DNA of 30,397 nucleotides. Origin: Lachnospiraceae bacterium. Lineage in GTDB: Bacteria; Bacillota; Clostridia; Lachnospirales; Lachnospiraceae. Location of the stretch: the NCBI GenBank assembly GCA_014804225.1, contig JAAVAF010000100.1:1-30397 (forward strand), read 5' to 3'. The translations under genes were made by a program, and so were the position numbers. The stretch's first letter is position 1. Each line of letters starts with the position of its first letter. The notes beneath the pieces are model-generated. The model was not told the origin of the DNA, ran no database searches, and saw only the letters and a program-made list of their open reading frames with translations. Positions 30,298 to 30,397 of this stretch are shown piece by piece.

Positions 30298-30397
30298 CTA
30301 TGACACACCTTCAATCACGCGTATCATATTTGTATTGCCCGCAACACCAAGCGGCACACCTGCCGTCAACACTACCGTATCGCCCTCTTTAATTAAA
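30298..30397 (-). CDS. pyk: Pyruvate kinase, C-terminal end (partial)
   Basis: Only the last 32 codons and stop are present; the gene enters from the right edge. The translation LIKEGDTVVLTAGVPLGVAG, then NTNMIRVIEGV matches the C-terminal domain of pyruvate kinase, where VVLTAGVPLG is highly conserved. The enzyme converts PEP and ADP to pyruvate and ATP. The catalytic barrel lies outside the window. Confidence 0.88.
   Translation of the reverse strand, partial: LIKEGDTVVLTAGVPLGVAGNTNMIRVIEGVS

Noticed and set aside
1..30397. CRISPR arrays, tRNA or rRNA genes, prophage structural genes
   Set aside because: No regular repeat-spacer pattern, no recognised tRNA or rRNA sequence and no capsid, tail or terminase-like protein was seen by reading.

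Overview
The window comes from a low-GC, spore-forming member of the Clostridia, most likely Lachnospiraceae. The evidence is spore maturation genes spmA and spmB, a yaaR-holB-ricT-trmN6-rsmI block in the Firmicute order, AT-rich consensus sigma-A promoters, GGAGG ribosome sites, and zinc-ribbon, LytTR and C11-peptidase proteins typical of gut clostridia. Family names are recalled from motifs; no search was run.

Layout. Almost every gene is on the minus strand, so operons read from high to low coordinates. At the right end (30397 to 23552) are the last codons of pyruvate kinase, a SAM methyltransferase broken by an in-frame TAG, then yaaR, holB, an LspA-like membrane gene, ricT, trmN6, rsmI, acpP with a strong terminator, and spmA. 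At the left end (2274 to 1) are spmB, an OmpR-type response regulator, an HPr-like protein whose His15 is Tyr (Crh-like), and the first codons of D-lactate dehydrogenase. Between spmA and spmB, which normally sit side by side, lie about 21 kb of other DNA.

The intervening DNA has four parts. (1) 23380-22498: a VapC-type toxin-antitoxin pair and a fragment of an Rpn-like protein. (2) 22223-17643: a Hin-like serine recombinase, an operon of a zinc-ribbon protein and a membrane-anchored C11 (clostripain-like) peptidase, and a decayed partial copy of the recombinase joined to an IS1182-like transposase remnant. Between the recombinase and the peptidase operon, two 18-bp sites that are exact reverse complements flank a perfect TTGACA-17-TATAAT promoter. 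This looks like an invertible promoter, now facing away from the peptidase operon. (3) 17301-5513: a one-direction series of accessory genes. It holds four calcineurin/PPP-type metallophosphoesterases and a fragment of a fifth, a PARG-like (GGG-X7-QEE) macrodomain protein, a HAD protein of the RNA-repair-associated type, a WYL regulator, a GNAT acetyltransferase, two proteins sharing a DUF6994-like motif and several unknowns. I read it as a candidate nucleotide, ADP-ribose or RNA-end processing/defence island that is gaining and losing parts. (4) 5284-2616: a Pro/Gln-repeat membrane protein and a secreted beta-helix protein behind one promoter, facing an orphan LytTR regulator tail to tail.

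The central accessory block is partly decayed: a frameshift, truncated duplicates, an ATA start and altered metal-binding motifs. The flanking core genes are mostly intact.
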